Source: Fodinibacter sp963833495
GTDB lineage: Bacteria > Actinomycetota > Actinomycetes > Actinomycetales > Dermatophilaceae
Length of the DNA: 64,000 nt
Direction of reading: 5' to 3'
NCBI GenBank assembly: GCA_963833495.1
Contig: CAWHYJ010000020.1
Location: forward strand, 1-64,000
The notes beneath the pieces are model-generated. The model had not been told where the DNA came from, searched no databases, and was given only the letters and a program-made list of their open reading frames with translations. Position 1 is the stretch's first letter. Each line of letters opens with the position of its first letter. The position numbers were made by a program, and so were the translations under genes. Below, piece by piece: positions 22,593 through 32,104 of the stretch.

Positions 22593-23849
22593 TCACTCGA
22601 CCGAGCGGATGCGGCGCACCAGCACCGAGCCGAGCACGCTGACGGCGGCGGCCAGGAGGTACAGCCCCGGGTAGCCCAGCCCCAGCCCGAGCACCGCCGC
22701 GGCGAGCACCGGGGCCAGCACCTGCGGCAGCGCGTTGGCGATGTTGATGACCCCGAGGTCCTTGGCGCGGTCGGCCGCACCGGGGAGCACCTGCGTGATC
22801 AGCGCGAAGTCGACCGCCGTGTAGGCACCGAAGCCGATGCCGAGCACCACCGCACCCAGGTAGGCGGCCGGCATCGTGTGCACGAACGCGAACAGCGTCA
22901 GCGCCGCGGCGGCGATCAGGCCCGACCAGATGACGAGCGGCTTGCGCCGGCCGATCCGGTCCGACCACCAGCCGCCCACCAGCGCCGTCACCACGGTGAC
23001 CAGGCCGTAGACCGCGGTGAGCGTGAACACCGCGTCCTCGGCGGCGCTGTCGCTCAGGTGCACCTCGTCCTTGAGGTAGAAGAGCAGGTAGAGGATGAGG
23101 ATCGAGTTGCCCAGGTTCATCAGGAACCGGGTCAGCCACGCCCACCCGAAGTCGGGGTACCGGCGCGGCGACACCCAGAAGCTGCGCAGGAACGTGCCCC
23201 AGCGGAACTCGGGGCGCAGCTCGCGGGGCAGCGCGATGTCACGGGAGTTCACGGCATACGGCAGCGTCGTGACGACCAGCACCACCGCGATGGTGAGGTA
23301 GCCGGCCGCGATGCTGCCGGTGGCCGCCGCGATGCCCGACCCCACGATGACCCCGGCGGTCTGGGCGATCGAGAGCACGCCGCCCACCACCCCGCGCTCG
23401 CGGGTCGGCACCTGGTCGGGAACGGTCGCGGTGATGGCGGCGAGCATCGCGTTCAGGGACGCCTGCGCGAGCGCCCAGGCGAGCACCAGCCGCCACACGG
23501 AGTCGGCGCCGGACAGCAGCAGCATCGCCACGGCGCCGCCGACCGCGCCGCCGAGCACCCACGGCAGCCGGCGGCCCAACCGCAGGGTCGTGCGGTCGGA
23601 GAAGGCGCCCCACACCGGGTTGAGCAGCGTCGACACCAGCGCACCGACGCCGGTCACCAGCGACAGCACCGCGGCCTTGTGGTCGGGCGAGATCGCCTCG
23701 GACTGCTGCGCGAGCAGCACCTGGATGGGGCCGAAGAAGCCCGACCACAGCCCGATGCTGGCCAGCACCAGCCAGCCGACCCAGAGCCGGGAGGCCCGCT
23801 CGCTCGGCTCCTGCAGCGCGCGGTCGACCGGGTGGGCGGGGGTCGTCAC
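22593..23849 (-). CDS. MFS transporter (sugar:cation symporter-like)
   Basis: Intact membrane protein of 418 residues with about 12 hydrophobic helices in two halves. It has MFS loop motifs between helices 2 and 3 (GAFSDRTTLRLGRRLPW) and 8 and 9 (GGWWSDRIGRRKPLV), closest in style to the GPH/major-facilitator sugar carriers. GTG 23849 overlaps the TGA of the upstream GH1 beta-glucosidase gene (GTGA), which points to uptake of a beta-glucoside, though that GH1 gene is now internally deleted. Confidence 0.82.
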   Translation of the reverse strand: MTTPAHPVDRALQEPSERASRLWVGWLVLASIGLWSGFFGPIQVLLAQQSEAISPDHKAAVLSLVTGVGALVSTLLNPVWGAFSDRTTLRLGRRLPWVLGGAVGGAVAMLLLSGADSVWRLVLAWALAQASLNAMLAAITATVPDQVPTRERGVVGGVLSIAQTAGVIVGSGIAAATGSIAAGYLTIAVVLVVTTLPYAVNSRDIALPRELRPEFRWGTFLRSFWVSPRRYPDFGWAWLTRFLMNLGNSILILYLLFYLKDEVHLSDSAAEDAVFTLTAVYGLVTVVTALVGGWWSDRIGRRKPLVIWSGLIAAAALTLFAFVHTMPAAYLGAVVLGIGFGAYTAVDFALITQVLPGAADRAKDLGVINIANALPQVLAPVLAAAVLGLGLGYPGLYLLAAAVSVLGSVLVRRIRSVE

Positions 23850-24665
23850 GCGCTGCCCAGCCGCGCGGCGCGGTGGGCCGCGATGACGTCGGAGTACCAG
23901 TCGAAGGACCGCTTCGGGGTGCGCACCTGGGTGTCGAAGTCGACGTGCACGAGCCCGAAGCGCTGGGTGAGGCCGTGCGCCCACTCGAAGTTGTCCATCA
24001 GTGACCAGCAGTAGTAGCCCCGCACGTCGACGCCCCGGCGCACCGCTTCAGCCACGGCCCGCAGGTGGGCGTCGAGGTAGTCGATCCGCGGCTGGTCGTC
24101 GACCACGCCGTCGGCGTCCGGCCCCATCCCGTAGGACGCGCCGTTCTCGGTGATGATGATCGGCGGCATGCCGGGGTAGCGCTCCGCCATCCCCACCAGG
24201 AGGTCGGTCATGCCACTGGGAATGACGGGCCAGCCGAAGGCGGTCGTCGGGTAGCCCGCGATGTCGCGGTACTCGAAGGGCAGCGCCGCGTCGTCGGCGG
24301 CGTGCGATGCCGGCCTCGAGCAGGCCGTCGAGCAGCCGGTCGTAGAACGCCAGGCCGCGCTCGTTGACCGGGCCGCTGCCGTCGGGCTGCACGCGGGGCC
24401 AGGCGATCGAGAAGCGGTAGCCGTCGGCGCCCAGACGGGTCATCAGCGCGACGTCCTCGGGCCACCGGTGGTAGTGGTCGCACGCGACGTCGCCGGTGCT
24501 GCCGTCGACGACCCGGCCGGGCTGGGCCGTGAAGGTGTCCCAGATGCTCGGGCCCCGGCCGTCCTCGTGCACCGCGCCCTCGATCTGGTACGACGCCGTG
24601 CTCGTGCCGAAGCGGAAGCCGGGCGGCAGCCCAAGGTCGCGACCGTCCTCGCCGTTGCTGCTCAC
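23846..24665 (-). pseudogene. GH1 beta-glucosidase with large internal deletion
   Basis: The N-terminal third is normal GH1 (LPPGFRFGTSTASYQIEGAV, GRGPSIWDTF, DHYHRWPEDVALM, YRFSIAWPRVQP, LLEAGIA). The sequence then jumps, out of frame, near 24298-24308 to the C-terminal part (ADDAALPFEY, TTAFGWPVIPSG, IITENGASYG with the nucleophile Glu, YYCWSLMDNFEWAHG). A normal GH1 enzyme has about 460 residues; only about 275 codons remain. The missing block would hold the TxNEP acid/base motif, so the product cannot be a working glucosidase. GTG 24665 follows AGGAG. A real deletion and an assembly collapse are both possible. Confidence 0.85.
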
Positions 24666-24806
24666 CGTTGCGCTCCTGTCCCGGCGTCGCACCGTCGCAC
24701 GCCCTCGCCCGGTGCCGGAGCACCTCCGGTTCGTTCGGATCATCGCGCACCGGGTGGGCGCCCCGCGACGGTTCCGGTGGAACTCACCAGCAGTGCGGGA
24801 AGCGGC

Positions 24807-24812
24807 TACGGT
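24807..24812 (+). promoter_or_regulatory. -10-like TACGGT of the small membrane-protein gene
   Basis: TACGGT ends 6 nt before ATG 24819, the leaderless spacing used across the window. It supports this 50-codon ORF being a real gene. Confidence 0.45.
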
Positions 24813-24818
24813 TCCAGG

Positions 24819-24971
24819 ATGATGTCCATCAACCCGCTCGAGCTGCTCCTGCTGGTGCTCATGTTCGCCGTTCCCCTGGCGGTCGGCTACCTCGTCATCC
24901 GCCTCGCCGTGCGCCACGGGGTCATGGACGCCGACCGCCGCCGGGACCAGCGGCCTGGCGCCTCAGCCTGA
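24819..24971 (+). CDS. Small single-pass membrane protein, 50 residues
   Basis: A short ORF with one strong hydrophobic helix (LELLLLVLMFAVPLAVGYLVI) followed by a basic tail (DADRRRDQRPGASA). The arrangement suggests an N-out or anchor-type helix with a cytoplasmic tail. No family recognised. The promoter-like TACGGT 6 nt upstream and the clean amphipathic design argue that it is expressed. Its 3' end overlaps the convergent ATP-grasp gene by 9 nt. Confidence 0.55.
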   Translation: MMSINPLELLLLVLMFAVPLAVGYLVIRLAVRHGVMDADRRRDQRPGASA

Positions 24972-26231
24972 GGCGACGTCCGCACCGAGGATCCGGCGCT
25001 CGTCGCTCACCCACATCCCGAGCAGGCCGCCGAAGTGCGCCTCGAACCTCTCCCACTCGTGCGGTGGATAGGTCTGCTGGATCGTCGAGTGCAGCAGTGA
25101 CGTGAAGTCAGGGCCGTCGATCCACTCGAGCACCATCTCGTCGACGTGCGGCAGCGCCGTCTCGCAGAAGGAGCGGTAGCGCTCGCTCTCGAAGTAGTCG
25201 TCGGCCAGCAGCTGGTAGGCCGCGAGCTTGCCCCGGTAGTCGAGCTCCGGGTCGTCGGCCACGGCGAACCATGGGCCGGTGTCGACCTGGGTGCGGGGTG
25301 AGCGTCCCGTCACGACGCAGTAGGCGGTCCACCGCAGCAGCGCCTTCATCGCCCACGGGAAGTAGTAGTGCAGCGAGGTCACCGCGACGTCGGGGCAGGC
25401 GTTGGCGTAGTCGATCGGGTAGACCACGCCGTCCTTGACGAGCATCTCGCAGGAGTTGAACTCCCACCGGAAGAACGCGTTCACGGTCTGCGAGATGGTG
25501 ATCGCCTCGCGCCCGGTCTGCTCCGAAAGGAACCCGTGGGCCACGGCATACCGCTCGTGCATCGGCTCCTCGGGGCGGAACTTCATCACCATCGTCTCGG
25601 GGCCGATGGTGAGCGAGCGGGCGAAGTGCTCGTAGTCGGGCACCGACGCCTGCAGGTGCATCAGCATCTCGCCGGAGTCGTCGTAGGACCGGTGCAGGTC
25701 GGCCCGGTCGCGCACCTGCGACACCCCGCGCCAGCCGCCGCCGTCGAAGGGCTTCATGTAGAGCGGGTAGCCCAGCGGATCGGCCACCGAGTCAAGGTCG
25801 AAGCCGCGGTTGTAGCGCGCCGAGGTGTAGGCCCAGCGGGCGTTGTCGACCGGGTGCTTGTAGGGCACCAGCACGGTCTCGGGCACGTTCATGCCGAGCC
25901 GCATCAGGGCGCAGTACGCCGAGTGCTTCTCCATCGACTGGAAGGTGAACGGGCTGTTGAGCAGGTAGACGTCGTCCATCAGCGCGACCTTCTTCAGCCA
26001 CTCGCGCGGGTGGTAGTACCAGTGCGCGAGGCGGTCGATGACCAGCTCGTGGCGCGCCTTGTCGCGCAGGTTGAACGGCTCGATCGTCAGCCGCTCGGTG
26101 GTCAGCGTGTGCTGGCCGCCGTCCGGGGCGCGCAGCACGCCGAGCCGCCGGGCCAGCGCCTCGAACGCGGTGGGCCAGTCCTCCTCGGCGCCGAGCAGCA
26201 GCCCGACCAGGTGGTCGGTGGTGGGGGCCAT
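24963..26231 (-). CDS. ATP-grasp superfamily ligase, function unknown
   Basis: Intact protein of 422 residues. An N-terminal part (ERLTIEPFNLRDKARHELVIDRLAHWYYHP) leads into an ATP-grasp core: LGYPLYMKPFDGGGWRGVSQV (nucleotide-binding Lys and Gly-rich loop), ETMVMKFRPEEP and the metal-binding strand VVYPIDYANACPDVA. Members of the superfamily join a carboxylate to an amine, thiol or other nucleophile; I cannot name the substrate. ATG 26231 has AAGGAG 6 nt upstream. It is the last gene of an operon behind two esterase-D-type hydrolases and a CnoX-like protein, so it may act on the same ester- or amide-linked compound. Confidence 0.7.
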   Translation of the reverse strand: MAPTTDHLVGLLLGAEEDWPTAFEALARRLGVLRAPDGGQHTLTTERLTIEPFNLRDKARHELVIDRLAHWYYHPREWLKKVALMDDVYLLNSPFTFQSMEKHSAYCALMRLGMNVPETVLVPYKHPVDNARWAYTSARYNRGFDLDSVADPLGYPLYMKPFDGGGWRGVSQVRDRADLHRSYDDSGEMLMHLQASVPDYEHFARSLTIGPETMVMKFRPEEPMHERYAVAHGFLSEQTGREAITISQTVNAFFRWEFNSCEMLVKDGVVYPIDYANACPDVAVTSLHYYFPWAMKALLRWTAYCVVTGRSPRTQVDTGPWFAVADDPELDYRGKLAAYQLLADDYFESERYRSFCETALPHVDEMVLEWIDGPDFTSLLHSTIQQTYPPHEWERFEAHFGGLLGMWVSDERRILGADVASG

Positions 26232-26259
26232 GCGGTCTCCTTCTCTCTCCTGGTGCGGG

Positions 26260-27006
26260 TCAGACGAAGCGGGGCAGGTGGTGCGCGAGCTGGCGGTGCC
26301 ACCACGGCCAGTCGTGGGCGCTGTCATAGCCCCACACATCGAGCTCGTGACGTATCCCCTTGTCCTGCAAAAGGTGCGCGAACGCCTGGGTCGACGGTAG
26401 CGCCTGGGTGGGCGACACCTCGAAGGCACCTTGCCCCACCACCAGCAGCACCGATACCCGCTGGCGGATCCAGTCGAGGTGGCCCCCCTGCATGTTCGCG
26501 ACGTATGCCGAGGGGTTGGCGAAGTAGGTCGCGTCGCCGAGGTCCCCCCAGCCGTTCCACGACGACGGGTCGTAGTTGCCGGACAGCCCGATGGCCAGCG
26601 GCGCGACGTCGGCACGCTGGAAGGTGAGGTGCACCGCGTGGTAGGCGCCGAGCGAGACCCCGACGGTGATCACCCGCTGGTCCCAGCCCACCTGGTCGAG
26701 CACCCAGGGCAGCACGACGTCGGACAGCCAGGCGGTGTAGGTCTGGCCGCGCCGGGCGCGCTCCTCGGTCGGGAGGTCGCTGTCGGACCACGACCAGCCG
26801 TCGAGCGAGTCGACGCAGAACAGGCTCATCCGGCCGGCGTCGATGAGGTGCTGCACGGCATCGACCGTGCCGTTGTGCTCGGCATCGCGAGCCGAACCAG
26901 CCTCGGACGGGAAGAGCAGCACCGGCCGACCCCAGGTGCCGTGCCGGACGACCTCGAGGTCGGCGTCGTGCCCCGGCACCCGAAGTCGCACGCTCGTGGT
27001 CTCCAT
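26260..27006 (-). CDS. Esterase-D/Fes-type alpha/beta hydrolase (second copy)
   Basis: Single-domain alpha/beta hydrolase of 248 residues. The nucleophile elbow is VITVGVSLGAYHAVHL (Ser118); DSAHDWPWW near the C-terminus supplies the probable catalytic His. The family includes enterochelin esterases, esterase D and mycolyltransferases. ATG 27006 (METTSVRLRV) follows GGTGGGG. In the sequence as given no stop separates it from the preceding esterase gene, so the two read as one 611-codon ORF; a one-base error at about 27066-27074 would restore a stop there. Confidence 0.72.
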   Translation of the reverse strand: METTSVRLRVPGHDADLEVVRHGTWGRPVLLFPSEAGSARDAEHNGTVDAVQHLIDAGRMSLFCVDSLDGWSWSDSDLPTEERARRGQTYTAWLSDVVLPWVLDQVGWDQRVITVGVSLGAYHAVHLTFQRADVAPLAIGLSGNYDPSSWNGWGDLGDATYFANPSAYVANMQGGHLDWIRQRVSVLLVVGQGAFEVSPTQALPSTQAFAHLLQDKGIRHELDVWGYDSAHDWPWWHRQLAHHLPRFV

Positions 27007-27059
27007 GCGACCCCACCCTGCCGGTCGGCATCCGGCCTCGCAACCAAGGACCGGCGCGA

Positions 27060-28095
27060 CTACCCCCAGACCGGCGCGCAGCACCTCGGTGAGGCCGGGG
27101 TCGAGGGCGTCGCGCCACGCGGTGTAGTTGTGCAGGTCGGCCACCTCGCGCAGGGTCACGTCGTGCCCGGCCCGGCGCAGGGCGGCGGCCATGTCGCGGT
27201 TGTTGGCGGCGTTCTCCTCGAGCGCCCCGCAGGTCAGGCCCACCACCAGCGGGTGCTCGGCGTGCCGCATGTCGAGCACGCTCTGCACGAGGCGCGAGAT
27301 GCGCCCGAAGTAGCGGTAGCCGCTCTCGGAGTCGTCGTGGCGCACCTGGAAGAACGAGCCGGACTGCGCGAAGACCCCACCGACCCGAGGTGCCGCGAGC
27401 AGGCCGAGCAGCAGAGCGGTGAGGCCGCCCAGGCTGGCACCGACGACGACGACCGGCGCACGCACGGCATACCGCTCCCCCAGCCGGTCGAGGCCGGCCT
27501 CGGCGATGGTGCGCAGGTAGCGGGGTGACCCGGAGTACCAGGCGTCGCGCATCACGGGGTGTGCGAGCGCCACCCGGTGCGACGGCAGCCGGCCGGCGGC
27601 GACGAGCGCACCGCAGTAGGCCGTGATGCCGGCGAGCTGGTCGTACTCGGCGCCGTCGTGCACCAGCAGCAGCGGCGCGGGGTCGTCGTCGGCGAGGTCG
27701 AGCGGGCTCCACACCGTGACGGGCACCTCGTCGGCCGTCTCGCCGGCCAGCGACATCGCCTCCATCCGGCCCTCGACGGTCGGCGCCGACAGCCACCACG
27801 GCGGGGTGTAGCCGGGCAGCTCGAGCACCGACCGGTCACCGAACGCCGTGCGCACGCTGCACGGGTTGACCGGGTCGAGGACCACCTCGATGTCGTCGCC
27901 GCGCGCCACCGCGAAGCGGTACTCGAGGCGCTGCAGGGCCGGGCGCGGCACGTCGAGCACCCACCCGCCGGCATCGCGCCGGAACTCACGCCGCCCACCC
28001 ACGACCCGGTCGCACTGCAGCACCACCCCGGTGATCGCGGGATCGGCGAGGTCGAGGCGGAACCGGAGGTGGTCGTCGAGGAGCTTGGGGCCCAC
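27060..28095 (-). CDS. Enterochelin-esterase (Fes)-like hydrolase
   Basis: About 345 residues. An N-terminal beta-sandwich (residues 10-95, LRFRLDLADPAITGVVLQ, LEYRFAVARGD) precedes an esterase-D-type alpha/beta hydrolase: LLLVHDGAEYD, VVVVGASLGGLTALLLGL (nucleophile Ser221), FFQVRHDD, and AALRRAGHDV leading to the His of LHNYTAWRDAL. This domain order is that of Fes/IroD siderophore esterases. GTG 28095 is 3 nt after the stop of the CnoX-like gene. I place the end at TAG 27062-27060, assuming one extra base just before it; read literally, the frame runs on into the next esterase. Confidence 0.72.
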
Positions 28096-28098
28096 CGG

Positions 28099-29089
28099 TC
28101 AGAAGAGCGCGCTCATCAGGGCCTGGCGGCCCTTGCGCACCCGCTCGTCGGCGCTGCCGACGACCGAGAACAGCTCGAGCAGGTGGGTGCGGGCCCGGTT
28201 GCGCTCGTCACCGGAGGTGCTGCGCACGAGGTCGAGCAGGCGGGCGAAGGCGTCCTCGACGTGGCCACCGAGCAGGTCGAGGTCGGCCACCAGGATGCCG
28301 GCCTCGACGTCGGTGGGGGCGGCCGCGGCGGCCGCTCGGGCGGTGGCGAGGTCGACGCCCGCGGTGCGCTGCATCAAGCGCACCTGGGCGAGCCCGACCT
28401 CGGCGTCGGTGTCCTTGGGATCCTCGGCCAGCGCCTGCTGGTAGGCCGCGACCGCGGCGTCGAGGTCGCCGCGCTCGATGGCGTCGAAGGCCTCCTCGTG
28501 CAGGGGCGGCAGCGGCACCTCCGTCGTCGACGCCCTCGACGGCCTCGAGCTGCACCCGGCCGGTGATGCCGTTCTGCACCGCGGCCTGGAGCAGCTGGTC
28601 GAAGACCGCCCGCACCTCGTCCTCGGGCACGATGCCCGGGAACAGCGGCACCGGCTGGCCCTGGAGCAGGCCGAAGGTGGCCGGCACGCTGGGCTGGCCG
28701 AACGCCTGCTCGAGCAGCGGCTGGAAGACCTGGAGCAGCTGCGGCGAGGTGGACAGGTCGGCGCTGAGCACGAGCACGCGCCCCTCGAGCGAGGCCGCGA
28801 CCCGCACGACGGTGTCGAACAGCTCGCGGGTCTGCGGGTAGGCCGAGCCCCACAGCACCAGCACTCCGGGCACCTGCAGGGTGCGGTTCAGCGCCTCCTG
28901 GAGGTTGGCGTCGTCGACCTGGACGACCAGGCCGCCGGGCACGGCTCGCTGCTGCTGGGCCGGGTCCCCGGGCAGGGTGCCGGCCGGCATCCCGGCCCCG
29001 GCGGTCGCGGCGGTGGGTGCCGTCATCCCGGCGACGGAGGACAGGTCGACGGCGCCGCGGGTGCCCGCGGGCGGGGTGGTCTCGCTCAT
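28099..29089 (-). CDS. CnoX/YbbN-like thioredoxin-fold TPR protein (one frame break)
   Basis: About 330 residues. A thioredoxin fold (residues about 50-170, VPGVLVLWGSAYPQTRELFDTV, PATFGLLQGQPVPLFPG) is followed by TPR-like helices (LHEEAFDAIERGDLDAAVAAYQQAL, DAEVGLAQVRL). This is the layout of YbbN/CnoX chaperone-holdases. The CxxC redox site is replaced by SAYP, so it cannot act as a dithiol oxidoreductase. The frame breaks near 28520-28525, between EGVDD and VPLPPLHEEAF. ATG 29089 has CAGAAT 7 nt upstream. It is immediately followed by the two esterases and the ATP-grasp gene. Confidence 0.78.
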
Positions 29090-29102
29090 GGTCCCGATTC
29101 TG

Positions 29103-30166
29103 TCAAAGGGGCGGTCGGTGGGGGCTCAGCGGGCCCGTCCCGAGACGAGCAGGTCGCTTCGCGCCGATGACCTCGGCCTGGCCGGTCTTGGGCAGCACCA
29201 CGACGATCGGCTCGAGGTTGTTCAGGACGAGCGACTTGGTGACCTTGGGGGTGCCGACCAGCTTTGCGTACTCGGCGGGCAGCACGAGCTCCTTGGCCCC
29301 CTTCTTCGGCGTCAGCGTGTCGGTGCGCTGCATCATCGTGAAGGTGACCGCCCCGCCGTCGGCCAGCCGGAAGGTGATGGCGTCGTCGAGCCGGGGGCTG
29401 TGGGTCTGGGTGAGGGTGCCGAGCACGCCCAGCGCCTTGGCCTGGGTGGCGGCCGCCGTCCTCAGGCCGGTCGCGAACTGGTCGTCGGACGCGACGACGT
29501 CGGTGGCCTTGCCCTTGGGCTGGGCCACCGCGGCGGCGTAGGCCTTGACGGCGTCGGCCGGGGAGACCGGCAGGCCGTTCTTGTCGGCGGCCTTGAGCAG
29601 CGGTGCACCGGCCAGCTTCTCGCCGAGCGCGGGCAGCTCGGCGCCGCCGAACATCGGCACGCTCGCCGCGATGTGGAACGGCTGGTCGGGCGTGGCGGAG
29701 GTCATGACGTGCAGCCACTGGGTGTTGGTGGCCTCGTCGAGCGTCGACGCGAGGATGGCGCGCGGCCACTGGCGACCCTGCGACTGGGCCACGATCGTCG
29801 GCGTCGGCTCGGGGGCGAGCTCGGTGGTCTCGCCGGAGGTGATCTTGCGGGCGGCCTCGGCGTTGGCGAGGGTCAGCGCGTCGCCGGTGAGCACCTCGGC
29901 CCGGGCGGCGGCGGCGGCCTTGGCGTCCTTGAGGTCCCCGGCGGCGGCTGCGTCCTTGGCCGCGAGCAGCCGGGCGGCAACGGCGGTCGCGCCCTCCGCG
30001 TCGAGCGGCGCGGCGGCCGTCTGCTCGACGGGGGCGGCGTGCAGGCCGACCAAGGCGTCCTGGGCGTCTGCATGCCGCAGCCGGCGAGCACGAGGGCGCC
30101 GAGCAGGGTGGTCGAGGCGGCCAGCCGGCTCAGGGTGCGGGGGGTGGTCGGGGGGCGCGGGGTCAT
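29103..30166 (-). CDS. Secreted lipoprotein, unknown function (frame-disrupted)
   Basis: The N-terminus MTPRPPTTPRTLSRLAAS, a hydrophobic stretch and LAGC place the lipid-modified Cys at residue 30. An Ala-rich helical part (residues 40-110) precedes a globular domain without known motifs (GRQWPRAILASTLDEATNTQWLHV, HIAASVPMFGGAELP, GLRTAAATQAKALG). The frame must change near 30065-30072, just after the lipobox. The 3' end is uncertain: the open frame runs to 29103, but a shift near 29155 would give the more natural end SDLLVSGRAR with TGA at 29126-29128. ATG 30166 overlaps the TGA of the preceding membrane protein (ATGA) behind GGAGG. Confidence 0.6.
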
Positions 30167-31104
30167 CGGGTGACCTCCTGGGGGTCGTGGGGGTCGGTCG
30201 GGTCGGTGTGCTCGGGTGCGTCGGCGTCCGTGCCGCGGATGCCGTGCACGTCGGTGCGGTCGGAGTCGGCACCGTCCGCGTCGGTGCGGTTCGCGTGGGT
30301 TCGGTCGATGACGTCGGTGTCAGCCTCGTCGGTGGCCGGGCGGGGGCTGCGCACCGTGGTGGCGAACAGCGGGGCCGTGGCAGCGGCCCCATCCCCGGCT
30401 CCAACGGCCCGGTCGGCGTCATAAGTTCCGGTCGGGGCCGCCGCCTCCTCCGCAACCTCCGGGGCGGCCGGCACCGCTGGCACGGGCGGCACCTCGACGG
30501 CACCGTGGTGCCGCAGGCGACGGGCCGTGAGGAGCACCACGCCGGCGACGAGCAGGAACAGCCCGATCAGGGCCGCGACGACCGCCTCGACGAACCACGA
30601 CTTGTCGGTGACCCGCAGGGTCAGCGTGTCCACCTGGCCGCCCTGGGACTTGACCACGAGCGTCTCGGGGGCGCCGGACTGCTTCACGGTGAGCGTCACC
30701 GGGCCCTTGGCCTCGTCCTGCTGGCGCCACAGGTCAGCGGCGCCGAGCTCGGGGGCGGCACCCGTGCCGGTGCTGGCGGTGTCGAGCGACCAGTCGCTCA
30801 CCGTCACGCCGGTCACGGCCAGGTGCTTGGAGTCCGCCACGACCGCGTCGGCGTCGGAGGGGTTGGCCAGCGCCATCCACATCGAGCCGCCTGAGGTGGG
30901 GGTCGCGGTGACGACGACGTCGGCGTCGACCCGGTTGAGCACGTCGGGGCCGATCAGCACGGGGTCGGCCGTGGCGGGGTGCACGACGAACTCGGCGGTT
31001 CCGGAGGTGCCCAGCTGGGCGGCGAACCAGACGCCGACGACGGTCAGCGCCAGGCCGACGAGCGCCAGGAGCGCGCCGACGACGCGCTTCACGATGGTGG
31101 CCAT
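30163..31104 (-). CDS. Two-helix membrane protein with acidic low-complexity tail
   Basis: Protein of 313 residues. One helix at the N-terminus (VVGALLALVGLALTVVGVWF), an exported region of about 140 residues, a second helix (VVAALIGLFLLVAGVVLLT) and a cytoplasmic tail rich in Asp, Thr, Arg and His (TDVIDRTHANRTDADGADSD). Not a named family to me. The coupled lipoprotein gene downstream (ATGA overlap) suggests an envelope complex. ATG 31104 has no strong ribosome site; a possible TTGTCC -35 lies about 75 nt upstream. Confidence 0.6.
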   Translation of the reverse strand: MATIVKRVVGALLALVGLALTVVGVWFAAQLGTSGTAEFVVHPATADPVLIGPDVLNRVDADVVVTATPTSGGSMWMALANPSDADAVVADSKHLAVTGVTVSDWSLDTASTGTGAAPELGAADLWRQQDEAKGPVTLTVKQSGAPETLVVKSQGGQVDTLTLRVTDKSWFVEAVVAALIGLFLLVAGVVLLTARRLRHHGAVEVPPVPAVPAAPEVAEEAAAPTGTYDADRAVGAGDGAAATAPLFATTVRSPRPATDEADTDVIDRTHANRTDADGADSDRTDVHGIRGTDADAPEHTDPTDPHDPQEVTR

Positions 31105-31303
31105 GTCAGGGGGTGTCCTTGCTGTCTGCGGAGCGTCCCGGAGGCGGGTCCGGGCGGCGGGCTGGCCTTCCACCATGACAAACCAGACCCCGTGCGGACA
31201 AATCCCGGCCCAATATCACGTGACGCGCGCCACGTCGCGGCGGGGGTCCGCGGCAGGTGAGCCGCACCGTGGACGCCGCGCCACGGCATCCGCGGCGAGC
31301 CGC

Positions 31304-31819
31304 TCAGTCGTCGAAGTCGCGAGCCCCTACGCGCACCTCGCGCAGCAGGCCGAACAGGGCCGCGTGCTGCTCCTCGTCGAGCATGCCCAGACCGAAGTCG
31401 GCGGCCTCGAGCTCGGCGGTGACGGCCTCCATCGCCGCGCGCCCGGCGTCCGTGATGACGGCGAGCGCGCCGCGCCGGTCGGTCGGGTTGGGCACCCGCT
31501 CGACGAACCCCTGGGCGGCCAGCCGCTGCACGATGTTGGTGGCGCTGGTCGGGTGCACCATCAGGCGCTCACCGATGCGCGACATCGACAGCCGGCCCTC
31601 ACGGCTGAAGGCCAGCAGCACCAGGGCCTCGTAGCGCGCGAACGTGAGCCCGTGCCGGCCCGCGATGCCGTCGAACTGGCCGAGCAGCAGCTGCTGCACC
31701 CGCATCACGGACGTGGCCGTGGCCATCGAGACCGAGCGCGAGTCCTCGCCCCAGCGGTCGCGCCACAGCTCGCTCGCCCGGGCGATCGGGTCGAACGGCA
31801 GGCGCACCGGCTGGCTCAC
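31304..31819 (-). CDS. MarR-family transcriptional regulator
   Basis: Winged-helix regulator of 171 residues: FARYEALVLLAFSREGRLSMSRIGERLMVHPTS, NIVQRLAAQGFVERVPNPTDRRGALAVIT, with the DRR wing, and C-terminal dimer helices. GTG 31819 has TACGGT 7 nt upstream, so a leaderless transcript is likely. Its target is probably nearby, but no clear palindrome was found at its promoter. Confidence 0.85.
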   Translation of the reverse strand: MSQPVRLPFDPIARASELWRDRWGEDSRSVSMATATSVMRVQQLLLGQFDGIAGRHGLTFARYEALVLLAFSREGRLSMSRIGERLMVHPTSATNIVQRLAAQGFVERVPNPTDRRGALAVITDAGRAAMEAVTAELEAADFGLGMLDEEQHAALFGLLREVRVGARDFDD

Positions 31820-31826
31820 ACCCCGC

Positions 31827-31832
31827 ACCGTA
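31827..31832 (-). promoter_or_regulatory. -10-like TACGGT of the MarR gene
   Basis: Minus-strand TACGGT lies 7 nt before GTG 31819. Confidence 0.45.
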
Positions 31833-31866
31833 GTCGAGCGCTCGGCGCCACGGGCCAGCGCCTCGA

Positions 31867-32102
31867 TCAGGCCGGGGACACCGGCAGCCCGGCCTCCCCG
31901 AACCCGGGGCGCGGTTCGAGCTCGTCGACCCAGGCGGCCGCGGCCGACGCCCGGCCCAGAACGGGCGCCCCACGAGTGCGGGGTCGCGGGCCTGGAGCAG
32001 CCGCAGCGAGAGCACGTCGTCACCGCCGATCCGGGCGGGGCCGTCGACGACGACCTTGCCGGCCGACCGGGTCGCCGCCGGCGCCGTGGTGCTCGCGGTC
32101 AA
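31867..32102 (-). pseudogene. 3' remnant of an unidentified minus-strand gene
   Basis: A coding-like tail reads SAGKVVVDGPARIGGDDV, LSLRLLQARDPALVGRP, then after a one-base frame change near 31960 VLGRASAAAAWVDELEPRPG and stops at 31867. No start codon or 5' half exists: at about 32102 the sequence switches to the plus-strand gatD remnant. The family was not recognised. Confidence 0.5.
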
Positions 32103-32104
32103 CG

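Noticed and set aside
26260..28095. A genuine fusion of two esterases (611 codons)
   Set aside because: A stop in the adjacent frame, a fresh ATG with a ribosome site and the general indel rate in this window make two separate genes more likely. Kept as two features with a note.
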